Assembly (NCBI GenBank): GCA_948777935.1
Contig: CAQDYY010000001.1
Location: 372,001 to 436,000 of the forward strand
Direction: 5' to 3'
Source of the DNA: an uncultured Clostridia bacterium
GTDB taxonomy: Bacteria; Bacillota; Clostridia; TANB77; CAG-508
DNA length: 64,000 bases
In this document: positions 18,054 through 27,750 of the stretch, piece by piece
Numbering within the stretch: the stretch's first letter is position 1
Layout: each line of letters begins with the position of its first letter
Position numbers and translations under genes: made by a program
The notes under the pieces: model-generated
The model's database searches: none
What the model was told of the DNA's origin: nothing
Seen by the model: the letters and a program-made list of their open reading frames with translations, nothing else

Positions 18054-19853
18054 CTAAATTGCAAACCCTGGTCTCACTCCATAAGTTTGTGTAGCAACAT
18101 TATTTCTACAAGCTATCCAAGGAACTGAATAGCAAAATCTATTATTTTCTAAATATCCCGTTGATCGAAGCCACCAACAACTAAGGCTATCAGCTAACTT
18201 ATTTCCATCAGTATTGTAATAAGCATCTATATTTTTGTAATACTTATATTGTTCCCCTTCACGTGCTACTGTATATCCAAAATATCCAACTTTATCACCA
18301 TTATTCCATATTTCTGAACATGATAATAGCCATAATTTATCATTCACAGTTGTTACACTTGTATCATCATTATAAGTTTCTACATATTGTTTATTTACTT
18401 CTTTTATATATTCTTTATTTTCTAAACTATCATATGTTGTAGTATTTAGAGTATTTCTTAATTCACATGCTCCCCATCCTCCTGTATTTGTATTTGTACT
18501 ATTCATATTTGAATATGTTAGAAATTCTGTGAATTCAAAACTTATTCCTGCATAAGTGTTTGTTCCTGTATATGCACCTGAATTTGCTAATACATCATGG
18601 TTAAATCCTAATATTCGTACTTGTTTTCCATTTACTGTTGTCCAATCACCTATTCCTAATGTACCATCTTTTCCATTTATACTTACATTTACTTCTACTG
18701 TATCATTACTTACTTTTCCTTCTTCTGTTCCATAATTATTTGATATTGCTTTTGCAATTTGACTTAATTCTTCCCATGTATATTCTATCTCTTTTGCTTC
18801 ATGTGTATTTGCTCCTATTCCTACACTTGGTGGTGGAGGTGGTGTTACTGTTATATTGCAATTTGAACTTACTCCACTTCCATCATTTGCTGTAGCTGTT
18901 ATTATTGCTAATCCTTCCCCAACTGCTGTTACTAATCCTGTATCATCTACTGTCGCTACGTACTCATTACTACTTGTCCATATTATTGTTTTATCTACTG
19001 CGTCTGTTGGTAATACACTTGCTATTATTGTTTCTGTTCCATCTTTTACTAATTCTATATTTGTCTTGTCTAGGGTTATAGATGTTACTTTTGGTGGTTC
19101 TGTTTTTATGCTTTGTGTTTCTTTTATATCTCCTCCTTCACTTGTTATTAATTCTACCTGTATTATATAATTGTTATTAGTTGGTAGACCTGTAAATGTA
19201 TATTCGTTTGTATTTAATGTTGCTATTTCTGTAAATGTAGTTTCACCAGCTGTTACATTTTTTATACTATATTTGTAACTTGCCCCATCTCCATTACTTG
19301 CAATAATTTTTACACTTATACTATTTATTGTTGTTCCTGTTACTTGTAAACTTGCTATTTTAGGTGTACTGTCTGGTTTACCCTGGTATGTTACTTTTAT
19401 ATTTCCATTTGCTTCTTTTCCAACTGTAAAAACATATCCTTCTACTATTATGTTTTTGTTATCAACATCTATATCTTGTATGTCACTTGCTGTTATTACT
19501 CCCTTATTTATTAAATGATTTACATATTCCTGGACAGTTGGTGTTTGTCCATTTTTTCTTGCAAATAGTTCTACCTTCTCTAGCTCTAATTTTTCTAATA
19601 TTTCACTTATTTTATACTGTTCTCCTGCTTGCTGTGCTTGTTTTAATATTCCATGCTCTCCTAACGTTAAGTTTATTACTACGCCCGCTAAGATTAATAA
19701 AAGTATGATTGTAATTACTAGGGCAATTAGAGTAATGCCGTGTGTGTGTTTGTTTTGATTGGGCACAGTGGTGCCTGTCTCACGGGTATTCCCAACAAAC
19801 GGTGCCCCTACATGTATAGAGTATGTCTTTGTAGTGTTTTTATTATTCTCCAT
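18054..19853 (-). CDS. Surface protein with pilin-like N-terminus, Ig-like (BIG2) and DUF6273 domains
   Basis: The protein (599 aa) has a prepilin-like helix HGITLIALVITIILLLILAG at about residues 38-57. It continues with a fibronectin-like region (residues 180-250), a BIG2 domain with VTSITLDKTNIELVKDG and DKTIIWTSSNEYVATVDDTG (about 253-335), and a DUF6273 region ending in WWLRSTG and GVRPGFAI. It is likely exported and surface attached, but I see no LPxTG signal. Residues 14-31, between an ordinary start and the helix, are encoded by a copy of the dispersed repeat (19761-19812), which reads through in frame. No family function beyond adhesion or surface display can be inferred. Confidence 0.8.
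   Translation of the reverse strand: MENNKNTTKTYSIHVGAPFVGNTRETGTTVPNQNKHTHGITLIALVITIILLLILAGVVINLTLGEHGILKQAQQAGEQYKISEILEKLELEKVELFARKNGQTPTVQEYVNHLINKGVITASDIQDIDVDNKNIIVEGYVFTVGKEANGNIKVTYQGKPDSTPKIASLQVTGTTINSISVKIIASNGDGASYKYSIKNVTAGETTFTEIATLNTNEYTFTGLPTNNNYIIQVELITSEGGDIKETQSIKTEPPKVTSITLDKTNIELVKDGTETIIASVLPTDAVDKTIIWTSSNEYVATVDDTGLVTAVGEGLAIITATANDGSGVSSNCNITVTPPPPPSVGIGANTHEAKEIEYTWEELSQIAKAISNNYGTEEGKVSNDTVEVNVSINGKDGTLGIGDWTTVNGKQVRILGFNHDVLANSGAYTGTNTYAGISFEFTEFLTYSNMNSTNTNTGGWGACELRNTLNTTTYDSLENKEYIKEVNKQYVETYNDDTSVTTVNDKLWLLSCSEIWNNGDKVGYFGYTVAREGEQYKYYKNIDAYYNTDGNKLADSLSCWWLRSTGYLENNRFCYSVPWIACRNNVATQTYGVRPGFAI
19761..19812. repeat. Dispersed ~52-bp repeat, copy C, inside a coding region
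   Basis: The copy runs GGGCACAGTGGTGCC to GGTGCCCCTACATG, entirely within the surface-protein gene, and translates on the minus strand as GAPFVGNTRETGTTVPN. Confidence 0.9.
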
Positions 19854-20105
19854 TTTCTTCTTCTCCTTCTCGTTTACATTTTTTCTTCTTTTAGTATTTC
19901 TCTTTTATCAATATGTATACATTTTATCTTTACTTATATTACTTGTCAATGATTTTTGCATTACATTTTAATTACAATATTTAAATGATTTATTACTTTT
20001 TTAAAATATTATTACTTAACTTATTAATTAACATCTATTTCTTGACAAATGCTATATTTAGATATATATTTACATTATCAAAAAATAAAATTAAGGAGGA
20101 TTTTT

Positions 20106-21296
20106 ATGTTAAAAAACAAAACAAAATTTATTGTATTAGTATTAGTATTTTTGCTAGTTATTTCAACATTTAGCTTTGCAACAGATACTGCTACACCTAC
20201 ATCTGAAGTTCCTGGTGATAATGCAAGAACAGAAGGCGAAGTACCTGATGAAAATACTAATCCAGATAGTCCACAATATCCAGAAGAAGATATTTACAAC
20301 GGTGATTTATATCTATTTGATAATGATATTACAATGGATAAATTAGTAGATGGAAATGTATTTCTTTTCGGTAAAAATATTAAAGTAACTGGACAAGTAA
20401 ATGGTTGCTTATTTGCAATTGGAGATAATGTTACCTTTGAAGAAAGTTCTTACATAATCCAATCCATATACGTTATGGCAAATGAATTAACTCTTAATGG
20501 TAGTGCCAATGACTTATATGCATCTGCAAGCAAAATAAATGCAAGTCATAGCTGTTTTATAATTCGTGATATGAGAGTTATTGCAAATACTTTTAATTTT
20601 AGTGGTTGTGTTGGAAGAGATGCCTTTGTAGGAGCTAATAATTTCTATTTTGATCAAACAGTAGACAAATCAGCACTTATTTATGGTAATTTAACTTATT
20701 ATTCGGCAAATGAATTATCTTTAGGTCCAGACTTTGTACAAGGAGACATTAACTATCATAAAGAAAATGATAATTCAGTAGCATCTATAATAATTGAAAA
20801 AGTAATTAGCTTATGTAATTCAATTTTATATGTATTAGTAGTATTTTTGCTATGCTTATGGTTAGCACCAAAATTCTTATCACAAGTTACAAGCTATATG
20901 ACTGTTGGTAATTGTGCTAAAGCTTTTGGAATTGGAATATTAACTATATTTGGAGGTATTGCTATAGGATTTGTTCTTTTATTTACAGTTGTAGGAATTC
21001 CTGTTGGAATAGCAACTATTGGATTAACAATTTTATTATCTTCAATTGCTACTGCTATTACATCTATTAGTATTACTTACAAACTAAAAGAAAAATTTAA
21101 ATATTCTAAAAATTATATGACATATCTAACTCTTGCTTGTATTGTTATTGTAATTTGGGCATTAAAATTAATACCATATGTTGGAACAGCTATTTCATTT
21201 GTTGTAACTTCAATTGGTGTTGGAATTGTAGCTCACTATATAATTACAAAAAACCATACTAAAAACGAAAATAAAACCGAAACAGTAAAAGAATAA
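20106..21296 (+). CDS. Secreted/membrane protein with bactofilin-like repeats and four membrane helices
   Basis: The 396-residue protein has a signal peptide (residues 1-25, ending FSFA), a Pro/Glu/Asp-rich linker, then a beta-helical polymer-forming region resembling bactofilins (GNVFLFGKNIKVTGQVNGC, then FAIGDNVTFEES). The C-terminal half has about four to five membrane helices from residue 240, including a TIFGGIAIGFVLLFTVVGIP turn. This architecture is common in Bacillota proteins annotated as polymer-forming cytoskeletal. The ATG at 20106 follows AAGGAGG. A long hairpin element follows the gene. Confidence 0.75.
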   Translation: MLKNKTKFIVLVLVFLLVISTFSFATDTATPTSEVPGDNARTEGEVPDENTNPDSPQYPEEDIYNGDLYLFDNDITMDKLVDGNVFLFGKNIKVTGQVNGCLFAIGDNVTFEESSYIIQSIYVMANELTLNGSANDLYASASKINASHSCFIIRDMRVIANTFNFSGCVGRDAFVGANNFYFDQTVDKSALIYGNLTYYSANELSLGPDFVQGDINYHKENDNSVASIIIEKVISLCNSILYVLVVFLLCLWLAPKFLSQVTSYMTVGNCAKAFGIGILTIFGGIAIGFVLLFTVVGIPVGIATIGLTILLSSIATAITSISITYKLKEKFKYSKNYMTYLTLACIVIVIWALKLIPYVGTAISFVVTSIGVGIVAHYIITKNHTKNENKTETVKE

Positions 21297-21307
21297 ATAT
21301 ATAACAA

Positions 21308-21507
21308 TAAAATAGTAAAAGAATAAAATATATAAAATTTGAAAAAAGCGTATTGAAAGTAAATTTTGTATACGTATGTTTTAAAAATTTGTGGGAGAAT
21401 CTCACACACTTGTGAGAGGGGCCTACAAATTTTTATTACATACTGTGCAAAATTTATCTTAAACGAGCATTTTTAAAAATTTTCATATATTTTATTCTCT
21501 ATTTTAG
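21308..21507. repeat. Long hairpin element, copy 1
   Basis: The outer stem is AAAATAGTAAAAGAATAAAATATAT against ATATATTTTATTCTCTATTTT. The core TTTGTATACGTATGTTTTAA through TTACATACTGTGCAAAATTT forms a long imperfect stem capped by a CTCACACACTTGTGAG hairpin. The core is almost identical to copy 3 at 52.1 kb. Confidence 0.85.
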
Positions 21508-21511
21508 TTAC

Positions 21512-22171
21512 TTATTCTTTCAGTAATTTAATTGTTTCTTTATAATCTTCTGTTTTTATAATACCACTACCAACAACTGCAATATCTACACCTGAATCTC
21601 TTACACTTGGCATTGTTTCTAAATTTATTCCTCCATCTGCTTCTATGTCAAACTCTAAATTGTTTTCATTTCTAAATTCATTTAGTTTTTTTACCTTTTC
21701 TAAAGTTTCTGGTATTAGCTTTTGGCCACCTTTTCCTGGCTCTACTGTCATTATAAGTACCATATGAATAAACGGTAAAAACTCATATATTTTTTCTACC
21801 TGAGTATTAGGGCTAATAGCTAGTCCTACTTTTACTCCCTTATCTTTTATGTACGAAATTAGATTACATACCTCTTCTTTATTTTTGCAAGCCTCATAAT
21901 GAAATGTAATTATATTTGGCATATATGGCATGTACTCTTCTACATATTTCTCTATATCTTCTACCAATAGATGTACATCTATTGGTAAATTTGATATTTG
22001 CTTTATTTGATTTGTATATCCTTTCATTCTTTCTTCTGTATTAGTCTCTACAAATTTTCCATCCATTACATCAATATGAAAATAATCTGTATGTGCTACC
22101 TCTAAATTATAAATATGTTTAGTAGCATTATATGTTTCTAGTGATAAAAATGATGTTGATATTTCTACCAT
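21512..22171 (-). CDS. rpe: Ribulose-phosphate 3-epimerase family protein
   Basis: The TIM-barrel protein (219 aa) has FHIDVMDGKFVETN at residues 31-44, LPIDVHLLVED, ITFHYEAC, LIMTVEPGKGGQ and FDIEADGGINLE, which match Rpe metal- and phosphate-binding motifs. It interconverts ribulose-5-phosphate and xylulose-5-phosphate. It overlaps rsgA by 7 bp as the last gene of rlmN-prpC-prkC-rsgA-rpe, a conserved Bacillota order. The family also includes allulose-6-phosphate epimerases; context favours Rpe. Confidence 0.88.
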   Translation of the reverse strand: MVEISTSFLSLETYNATKHIYNLEVAHTDYFHIDVMDGKFVETNTEERMKGYTNQIKQISNLPIDVHLLVEDIEKYVEEYMPYMPNIITFHYEACKNKEEVCNLISYIKDKGVKVGLAISPNTQVEKIYEFLPFIHMVLIMTVEPGKGGQKLIPETLEKVKKLNEFRNENNLEFDIEADGGINLETMPSVRDSGVDIAVVGSGIIKTEDYKETIKLLKE

Positions 22172-23046
22172 TTGTGTTCCTCCTTATCTTTTAAATCTTT
22201 ATATATTTTAACATAATTTTCATAACGTTCTTTACTAATTCTTCCTTCTTCCATTGCCTTTCTTATTCCACATTCTTGTTCTTTTATATGTGTACACCCT
22301 ACAAATTTACAATTTTTCTCTTCTTCTTTAAATTCTCTAAAATACTTGTACAAATCTGTCTTTTCTATTTCATATATATCAAATGTAGAAAATCCCGGTG
22401 TATCTGCAATATATGTCTTACTATCAATTTTATATAACTTAACTTCTGTTGTTGTGTTTTTCCCTTTTCTATTTTTACTACTAATTACGCCTTCCTTGGT
22501 TAAATCTTTACCAAATATACCATTTAGAATAGTAGATTTTCCAACCCCAGAGTTACCAGAAAAAGCACTAGTTTTACCTTGTAAAACTTCTCTTATTTCC
22601 TCTATTCCTTGTTTTTCTTTTGCACTTACTATTAACACTTTGTAACCTATATTTTCGTAAATACCCTTTATCTTGTTAATCATTTCTTCTTTTTCTAAAT
22701 CTATTTTATTAATAACAATTATAGGCCCTATATTTAAAAATTCTGCAAATGCTAATTGTTTATCTAGTAATAATAAATCTGGTTTTGGATCTTTTGCAGA
22801 TACCACAAAAATAAGCTTTGTAAGGTTTGCAAGTTTTGGTCTTTTTATATAATTATCTCTTGGAAGAATTTTAGTAATAACTGCAGTGTTTTTATCTTCT
22901 TCTATAATATCTATTTCTACTCTATCTCCAACTGTAGGCGTCATTTCATCTATTTTAAATTTTCCTCTTGCAACAGCCTCATATGTTACACTATCTACTT
23001 CAATTTCATACTTATTAGACACATTTCCAACAATAATACCTTGCAT
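22165..23046 (-). CDS. rsgA: Ribosome small subunit GTPase RsgA
   Basis: The protein (293 aa) has an N-terminal OB fold, then a circularly permuted GTPase: NKIDL (G4) precedes SGNSGVGKSTILNGI (G1) and DTPGFSTFDI (G3). A C-terminal zinc region contains CKFVGCTHIKEQECGI. RsgA checks 30S maturation. It is downstream of prkC, whose family can phosphorylate it in other Gram-positives. A toxin locus separates the two genes here. Confidence 0.96.
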   Translation of the reverse strand: MQGIIVGNVSNKYEIEVDSVTYEAVARGKFKIDEMTPTVGDRVEIDIIEEDKNTAVITKILPRDNYIKRPKLANLTKLIFVVSAKDPKPDLLLLDKQLAFAEFLNIGPIIVINKIDLEKEEMINKIKGIYENIGYKVLIVSAKEKQGIEEIREVLQGKTSAFSGNSGVGKSTILNGIFGKDLTKEGVISSKNRKGKNTTTEVKLYKIDSKTYIADTPGFSTFDIYEIEKTDLYKYFREFKEEEKNCKFVGCTHIKEQECGIRKAMEEGRISKERYENYVKIYKDLKDKEEHKW

Positions 23047-23079
23047 ATCTACTCCTTTTATTACACCTATTATATACTA

Positions 23080-23716
23080 TTATATTTTTTTAAGCAAGAA
23101 AAACTCATGCTTTATTTTTCTAGACATCTTGGCTAATATATCTTTTGATACAAGTATATCTTCTATATACTTGTTATCTATATATGTAATTTCATTATAT
23201 TCCTTTTCTTGGATTTTCTTTGAAAGAATACAAATTATTCTTTTATGATTATAAACAATTTTCCTTATGTCTTCTTTTAAACTGCTATTACTGATATAGT
23301 AATTATTATATTTTATAAAGCTCAAGCATGAATTAACATTTCCTATTATCTTATCCGACTGCAAATAAATTTTATTTTTATCATAGTCTCCTATCATTTT
23401 AGCATTTTTACTTATATTCATTAGCATTGGTAATACCATAAGCTTCGTTTTCGTATTTCCATCTTTTCTGTATCCGTATTTCACTTTCAAGAATACGATT
23501 ATGTATGCATTTATCATAAAATTCATTCGCTTTTAAGTTTCGTGGCTTTATCCCCGTTAAATGTAAAAAATTTGATTTTAGAAATTTAGCCTCAATAAAT
23601 TTAGTCTTTTCATCTTTATATATAAACATTATATTTCTATTTTCTAAATTTTCTTTATACATTTTTGCACAAATACATACTGTATTTATTATCTCGCTTT
23701 TTTCAATAATTAACAC
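23080..23716 (-). CDS. PBECR4-like nuclease, candidate type III toxin (one CGG shift site)
   Basis: The rebuilt 211-residue protein carries features I recognise from PBECR4 (phage-Barnase-EndoU-ColicinE5/D-RelE-like) nucleases: KFLKSNFLHLTGIKP, ANEFYDKC, LMVLPMLMNISKNAKMIGDY, and a KRIICILSKKI strand near the end. The break is at CGG 23474-23476; skipping C gives ESEIGYRKDGNTKTKLMVLP. Upstream are a consensus promoter, two 52-nt repeats and a terminator, the layout of type III toxin-antitoxins. A PBECR4 nuclease in that setting is not one of the toxin families I know for type III. Inhibition by the repeat RNA is an inference from layout. Confidence 0.72.
23474..23476 (-). other. CGG +1 shift site in the PBECR4-like gene
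   Basis: AGT GAA ATA C GGA TAC AGA: skipping C gives Glu-Ile-Gly-Tyr-Arg and joins the two halves of one domain. Confidence 0.85.
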
Positions 23717-23732
23717 CTCCTAAAAGCAAAGA

Positions 23733-23767
23733 GAAATTAGCATTACTTAAATTGTAATACTAATTTC
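23733..23767 (-). terminator. Terminator between repeat RNA and PBECR4-like gene
   Basis: GAAATTAGCATTAC pairs with GTAATACTAATTTC; on the minus strand TCTCTTTGCTTTT follows. Confidence 0.75.
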
Positions 23768-23783
23768 CCCCTATATCTACTGA

Positions 23784-23887
23784 TTTTTCTGTTGTCCGCC
23801 AACCGTAAGCCCATTCGTCTTACATTTATTTCGAATTTTTCCGTTGTCCGCCAACCGTAAGCCCATTCGTCTTACATTTATTTCGGA
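23784..23887 (-). repeat. Two 52-nt tandem repeats
   Basis: Units 23784-23835 and 23836-23887 are contiguous and differ at only two positions; both contain GTAAGACGAATGGGCTTACG on the minus strand. Confidence 0.93.
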
Positions 23888-23936
23888 TTTTTAGTGTCAG
23901 CACACTGAGATTTTAAAATCTCGTTATAGTATATTC

Positions 23937-23965
23937 ATTATACTACACATTATTTATAAAATCAA
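23937..23965 (-). promoter_or_regulatory. Promoter of the PBECR4-like locus
   Basis: TTGATT (23960-23965) and TATAAT (23937-23942) are 17 nt apart on the minus strand, just after the prkC stop codon. The -10 region AGTATAATGAATATACT is shared with the other two RNA-repeat loci. Confidence 0.82.
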
Positions 23966-23969
23966 TATT

Positions 23970-25943
23970 TTATTCCACAGTTACTGATGTTTTTTCGTTT
24001 AGGTTTAATTGAACTGTTTTTTCTAGTATATCATCTATATATACTTTTACTGTAACTGTTCCAATTCCTTGGAATTCTTTTGATAAGTTTGTTTCTGTTT
24101 TGTTTACAGTATCATTATATATTACATCATCGCCAACAACAATTTTTACTTTAGCCCTTCTATTTGTACTTCCTACTGTGTTTCCTTCTGGTTCTTTATA
24201 TCCTGTAACAGATTTTACATTTACAATTACTTTTCCTGTTTTCATTTTAGCTATCTTGTTTACAGTAATAGTAACAGCTGTTTCGGCGTCTACTGTACTT
24301 CCTGCCTCTTTATCTTGTTTTAAAACAATTCCATCATCTTTTGTCTTATCTTCCCCATATATTACTTCTTTTACTTTTAGTTTATTGTCTGTTAATAGCT
24401 TCTTTGCTTCAGCTTCTGTTTTTCCTGTTAAATATGGAACTGTTACTTGTTCTATTCCTGTTCCAATGCTTACATGAATTTTAATAGTCTCTCCTGCATT
24501 TATTTCTGTATTTTCTCTTGTTTCTTGAGAAATTACATAACCTTCTTCTACAGTTTTACTTGCTTCTTCTATTACTTCTGCTAATAAATTAGCATCTTCT
24601 AAAGCTCTAATTGCCTCTTCTTTTGTTAACCCTACAACTTTTGGTACTTTTGTTATTTCTTGACCTTTACTTACTACTACTTTTACTTCTGATTTTTCTT
24701 TTACTGTATACCCATCCATAAATTTAGGTTCTTGGCTTATTATATACCCTTCTGGTACATCTGGACTAAATTGCGGTTCTAGTTCTGTATATACTAATTT
24801 TAAGTCTTTAATTGTTTTTTCTGCTTCTATTTTAGACATTCCTACTGTATTTGGTAATAATACTTCTTTTACTTGTGTTAGTCTTAATCCAAAATATGTA
24901 ATAGCAATTGTTGCTGTAAATAATAAAATTGATATAACTATAAAAGAGAATATTTTGTGTCTTTTTATAAAAGCTATTAGTTTATTTTCTTTCTTTTTAG
25001 GAGTACTGCTTTTTTTGCTAGGGTTCTCTTTTGCAATATCTGTATCATACATAGTTGGAATTTTTTGTGTAGGAAAATCATTTTCTATATCTTTCATAAA
25101 CACAAAATTTCCATCTGGATTTTTTAATGCCATGTTTAAATCTTTTAACATCTCAGATGCACTTTGATAACGTAAATTTGCATCTTTTTGCATCGCTTTT
25201 ATAATAATTTTATTTACTGAATTTGGTATAGTTGGGTTTAGAATTGCTGGTTCTATCGCTTTTTCTTGCATATGCATTAATGCAATAGATACTGGTGTAT
25301 CTGCATCAAAAGGCACTTTTCCTGTTACCATTTCATACATAACAACACCTAATGAGTATAAATCAGATTTAGCATCTGTAAATCCTCCTCGTGCATGTTC
25401 TGGTGAAAAATAGTGTACAGAACCAATTGTTGTTCCAAATGCCGTAATTGTTGAATTAGATACAGCTTTTGCTATTCCAAAGTCTGTTACTTTTGCAACA
25501 CCTTCTTCTGTAATAATAATATTATGTGGTTTTATATCACGGTGAACTATATTGTTTTTGTGTGCAGTTTCTAATGCTGATGCAATTTGGATTGCTACAT
25601 TTATAGACCATTTCCAAGAAAGTTTACCTTCTTCTGCTATTACTTCTTTTAGAGTTTTTCCTTGTACTAATTCCATAACAATGTAATATAAATTTCCTTC
25701 GTTTCCTACATCATATACCCCTACAATATTAGGATGGTTTAAACTTGCAACTGCTTGTGCTTCAGAACGAAATCTTTTAATGAATTCTTCATCTGTTGTA
25801 AATTCATCTCTTAAAATTTTTACTGCAACAAAACGATTAAGCACATTGTCCTTTGCCCTATATACTGTTGCCATTCCGCCATTTCCTACATTTTGGATAA
25901 TTTCATATCTGTTTGCAATTAATCTACCTTCTAAGTTCATCAT
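23970..25943 (-). CDS. prkC: PASTA-domain serine/threonine kinase PrkC
   Basis: The protein (657 aa) has an N-terminal kinase domain (residues 1-275) with the Gly loop VGNGGMATVYRA, VAVKILR lysine, HRDIKPHNI catalytic loop and DFGIAK. A Lys-rich linker leads to one membrane helix (about residues 333-353), then three extracellular PASTA repeats (starting PNTVGMSKIEAE, PKVVGLTKEEAI, PYLTGKTEAEAK) and a C-terminal beta domain. It senses muropeptides or lipid II and phosphorylates cytoplasmic targets. It follows its phosphatase prpC. Confidence 0.96.
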   Translation of the reverse strand: MMNLEGRLIANRYEIIQNVGNGGMATVYRAKDNVLNRFVAVKILRDEFTTDEEFIKRFRSEAQAVASLNHPNIVGVYDVGNEGNLYYIVMELVQGKTLKEVIAEEGKLSWKWSINVAIQIASALETAHKNNIVHRDIKPHNIIITEEGVAKVTDFGIAKAVSNSTITAFGTTIGSVHYFSPEHARGGFTDAKSDLYSLGVVMYEMVTGKVPFDADTPVSIALMHMQEKAIEPAILNPTIPNSVNKIIIKAMQKDANLRYQSASEMLKDLNMALKNPDGNFVFMKDIENDFPTQKIPTMYDTDIAKENPSKKSSTPKKKENKLIAFIKRHKIFSFIVISILLFTATIAITYFGLRLTQVKEVLLPNTVGMSKIEAEKTIKDLKLVYTELEPQFSPDVPEGYIISQEPKFMDGYTVKEKSEVKVVVSKGQEITKVPKVVGLTKEEAIRALEDANLLAEVIEEASKTVEEGYVISQETRENTEINAGETIKIHVSIGTGIEQVTVPYLTGKTEAEAKKLLTDNKLKVKEVIYGEDKTKDDGIVLKQDKEAGSTVDAETAVTITVNKIAKMKTGKVIVNVKSVTGYKEPEGNTVGSTNRRAKVKIVVGDDVIYNDTVNKTETNLSKEFQGIGTVTVKVYIDDILEKTVQLNLNEKTSVTVE

Positions 25944-25963
25944 TTTTCATCTCTCCTATAATT

Positions 25964-26696
25964 TTAATTGTTTTTTATTACAAGTACAGTAACATTGTCA
26001 TATCCACCCATTTCATTTGCCCTTTGTACTAGCATATTACAACAATTATTTATATTTTCTTTTACATAGTCATAAATTTCTTGTTCTTTTACCATATTGG
26101 TTAACCCATCTGAACAAATAAGTATTACATCATCTGCTAAAAAACCTTTTACCATCACATCTGGTTCTACATATGGTGTACATCCTAAAGCTTTTACTAG
26201 CATATTCTTTTTGGGATGATTTATAGCTTCTTCTTTTGTAATTGTCCCGTCTGTTACTAGTTGTTCTACATAGCTATGGTCTTTTGTAAGTTTTCTAATA
26301 AATGTACTCCTAATTCGATAAATTCTACTATCTCCTATATGACCAATATATGCCTTATTATTATATATTAAACAAACCTCCAAAGTAGTACCCATATTTT
26401 CTAAACCGTGCAGTTTCTTTTGCTTTTTCATACACTACCATATTAGCATATTCTATACCACTTTCTATTAGCTTTAAAATGCTTTCTTTGTCATGTGGAA
26501 TAGTAGAAAAATTATTCTCAATATAACTTTTTACACTTAAAGTTGCAAGTTTACTTGCAATTTCTCCACCATTATATCCTCCCATTCCATCTGCTAATAT
26601 GTATAATTTTAGTTCATCTTCATCATTTGCTATATAATAAAAGTCTTCGTTTATATCTCTTGCCTTTCCAAGATCTGTTTTTGCAAAAGCCTTCAT
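25964..26696 (-). CDS. prpC: PP2C-type phosphatase PrpC (one CGG shift site)
   Basis: The 243-residue PPM phosphatase reverses PrkC phosphorylation. Metal-binding motifs are visible: NEDF at about residues 17-20, LADGMGGYNGGE at 34-45, IGDSRIYR and ICSDGLTNM, and GGYDNVTVLVI near the C-terminus. The break is at CGG 26406-26408; skipping C gives ETAGLENMGTTLEVCLI, where MGTT is the conserved PP2C strand. The gene begins at 26696 behind GGAGGAAAG, directly after the rebuilt end of rlmN. Confidence 0.95.
26406..26408 (-). other. CGG +1 shift site in prpC
   Basis: ACT GCA C GGT TTA GAA: skipping C gives Thr-Ala-Gly-Leu-Glu-Asn-Met-Gly-Thr-Thr, the expected PP2C sequence. Confidence 0.92.
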
Positions 26697-26705
26697 CTTT
26701 CCTCC

Positions 26706-27750
26706 TTATAAGCTCTTCCTTCGTAATTGTCCGACATGCAGCATCTATGTCTGAACCTAATTCTCTTCTTATTGTTGCTACAATTCCATGTTCATTTAGA
26801 TAATCACGAAATTTTATAATATTTTCATTTGTACTTTTTGTATATGTTCCATTTTCTATCTTATTAATTGGGATTAAATTAACATGGCATATCATTCCCT
26901 TTAATAGCTTTACTAATCCTTTTGCATCTTCTAAATTGTCATTATTATCTTTTGCTAATGCATATTCAAAAGATATTCTTTTATTTGTTTTTTCTATGTA
27001 GTATTTACATGCTTTTATTAATTCTTCTATTGGATATTTGTTATTAACTGGCATCATTGCACTTCTTTTTTCGTTTGTTGTTGCATGTAATGATATAGAA
27101 AGTGTGCATTGCAGTTCTTTATCTGCTAGTTCATATATTTTTGGAACTAGTCCACTTGTTGAAATGCTAATATGCCTTGCTCCTATGTTTAATCCTTTTT
27201 GATTATTAATAATCTTTATTGCATTTAATACATTTTCAAAGTTGTCTAATGGCTCTCCTATGCCCATAAAAACTATATTTGATATTTTAATACCTGCATC
27301 ACGTTCTACTGCTAAAATTTGTTCTACAATTTCACCAGAAGTTAAACTTCTTTCAAATTTAATACCTGTTGATGCACAAAATTTGCATCCCATTTTACAA
27401 CCTATTTGTGAGGAAACACAAATGCTATATCCATGGTGATAACTCATAAGTACTGTTTCTATAGCATTTCCATCTAATACATCAAATAAGTATTTTATTG
27501 TTCCATCACTTGATTCTTGTTTTCTTAATATATTATAAATGCATATTGCAAATTCTTTTTTTAGTTTTTCTCTAAGTTCAAAAGATAAATTCGTCATATC
27601 ATCAAAACTTGTTACATTTTCTACATATATCCACCTAAAAATTTGCTCTGCACGAAATGGCTTTTCACCCAATTTAACAAGTTCTTCTTTTAATTCATCT
27701 AAATTATAATCTTTAATGTTCTTCATAAAAACTTTCTTTCTAATATTCAT
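26706..27750 (-). CDS. rlmN: 23S rRNA/tRNA adenine C2 methyltransferase RlmN (one CGG shift site at its end)
   Basis: This radical SAM enzyme (347 aa) methylates A2503 of 23S rRNA and A37 of some tRNAs. It has the CxxxCxxC cluster motif CKMGCKFCAS and the family strings MGIGEPLDN and HISISTSGL. At CGG 26731-26733 the conventional frame continues 37 codons into prpC with no family similarity. Skipping C gives DIDAACGQLRRKSL and a stop, the standard RlmN C-terminus with its catalytic Cys in AACGQL. The stop is then followed at once by the prpC ribosome binding site. The start could also be the ATG at 27726. Confidence 0.95.
26731..26733 (-). other. CGG +1 shift site in rlmN
   Basis: GCA TGT C GGA CAA TTA: skipping C gives Ala-Cys-Gly-Gln-Leu, the conserved RlmN C-terminal motif. 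Here the zero frame stays open, so the site is revealed by family knowledge and by the prpC spacing rather than by a stop. Confidence 0.93.

Larger units (their letters stand above)
23733..23930 (-). ncRNA. Candidate repeat antitoxin RNA for the PBECR4-like toxin
   Basis: Downstream of a consensus promoter the RNA has a short hairpin (GAGATTTTAAAATCTC), two 52-nt tandem repeats (23836-23887, 23784-23835), and a terminator hairpin (23733-23767), followed by AGGAGG and the toxin gene. Each repeat can form GTAAG/CTTAC and a GTTG/CAAC pairing that interleaves, compatible with a pseudoknot. Confidence 0.65.

Noticed and set aside
23761..23890. CGG strings in the 52-nt repeats as further shift sites
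   Set aside because: The repeats are not coding.
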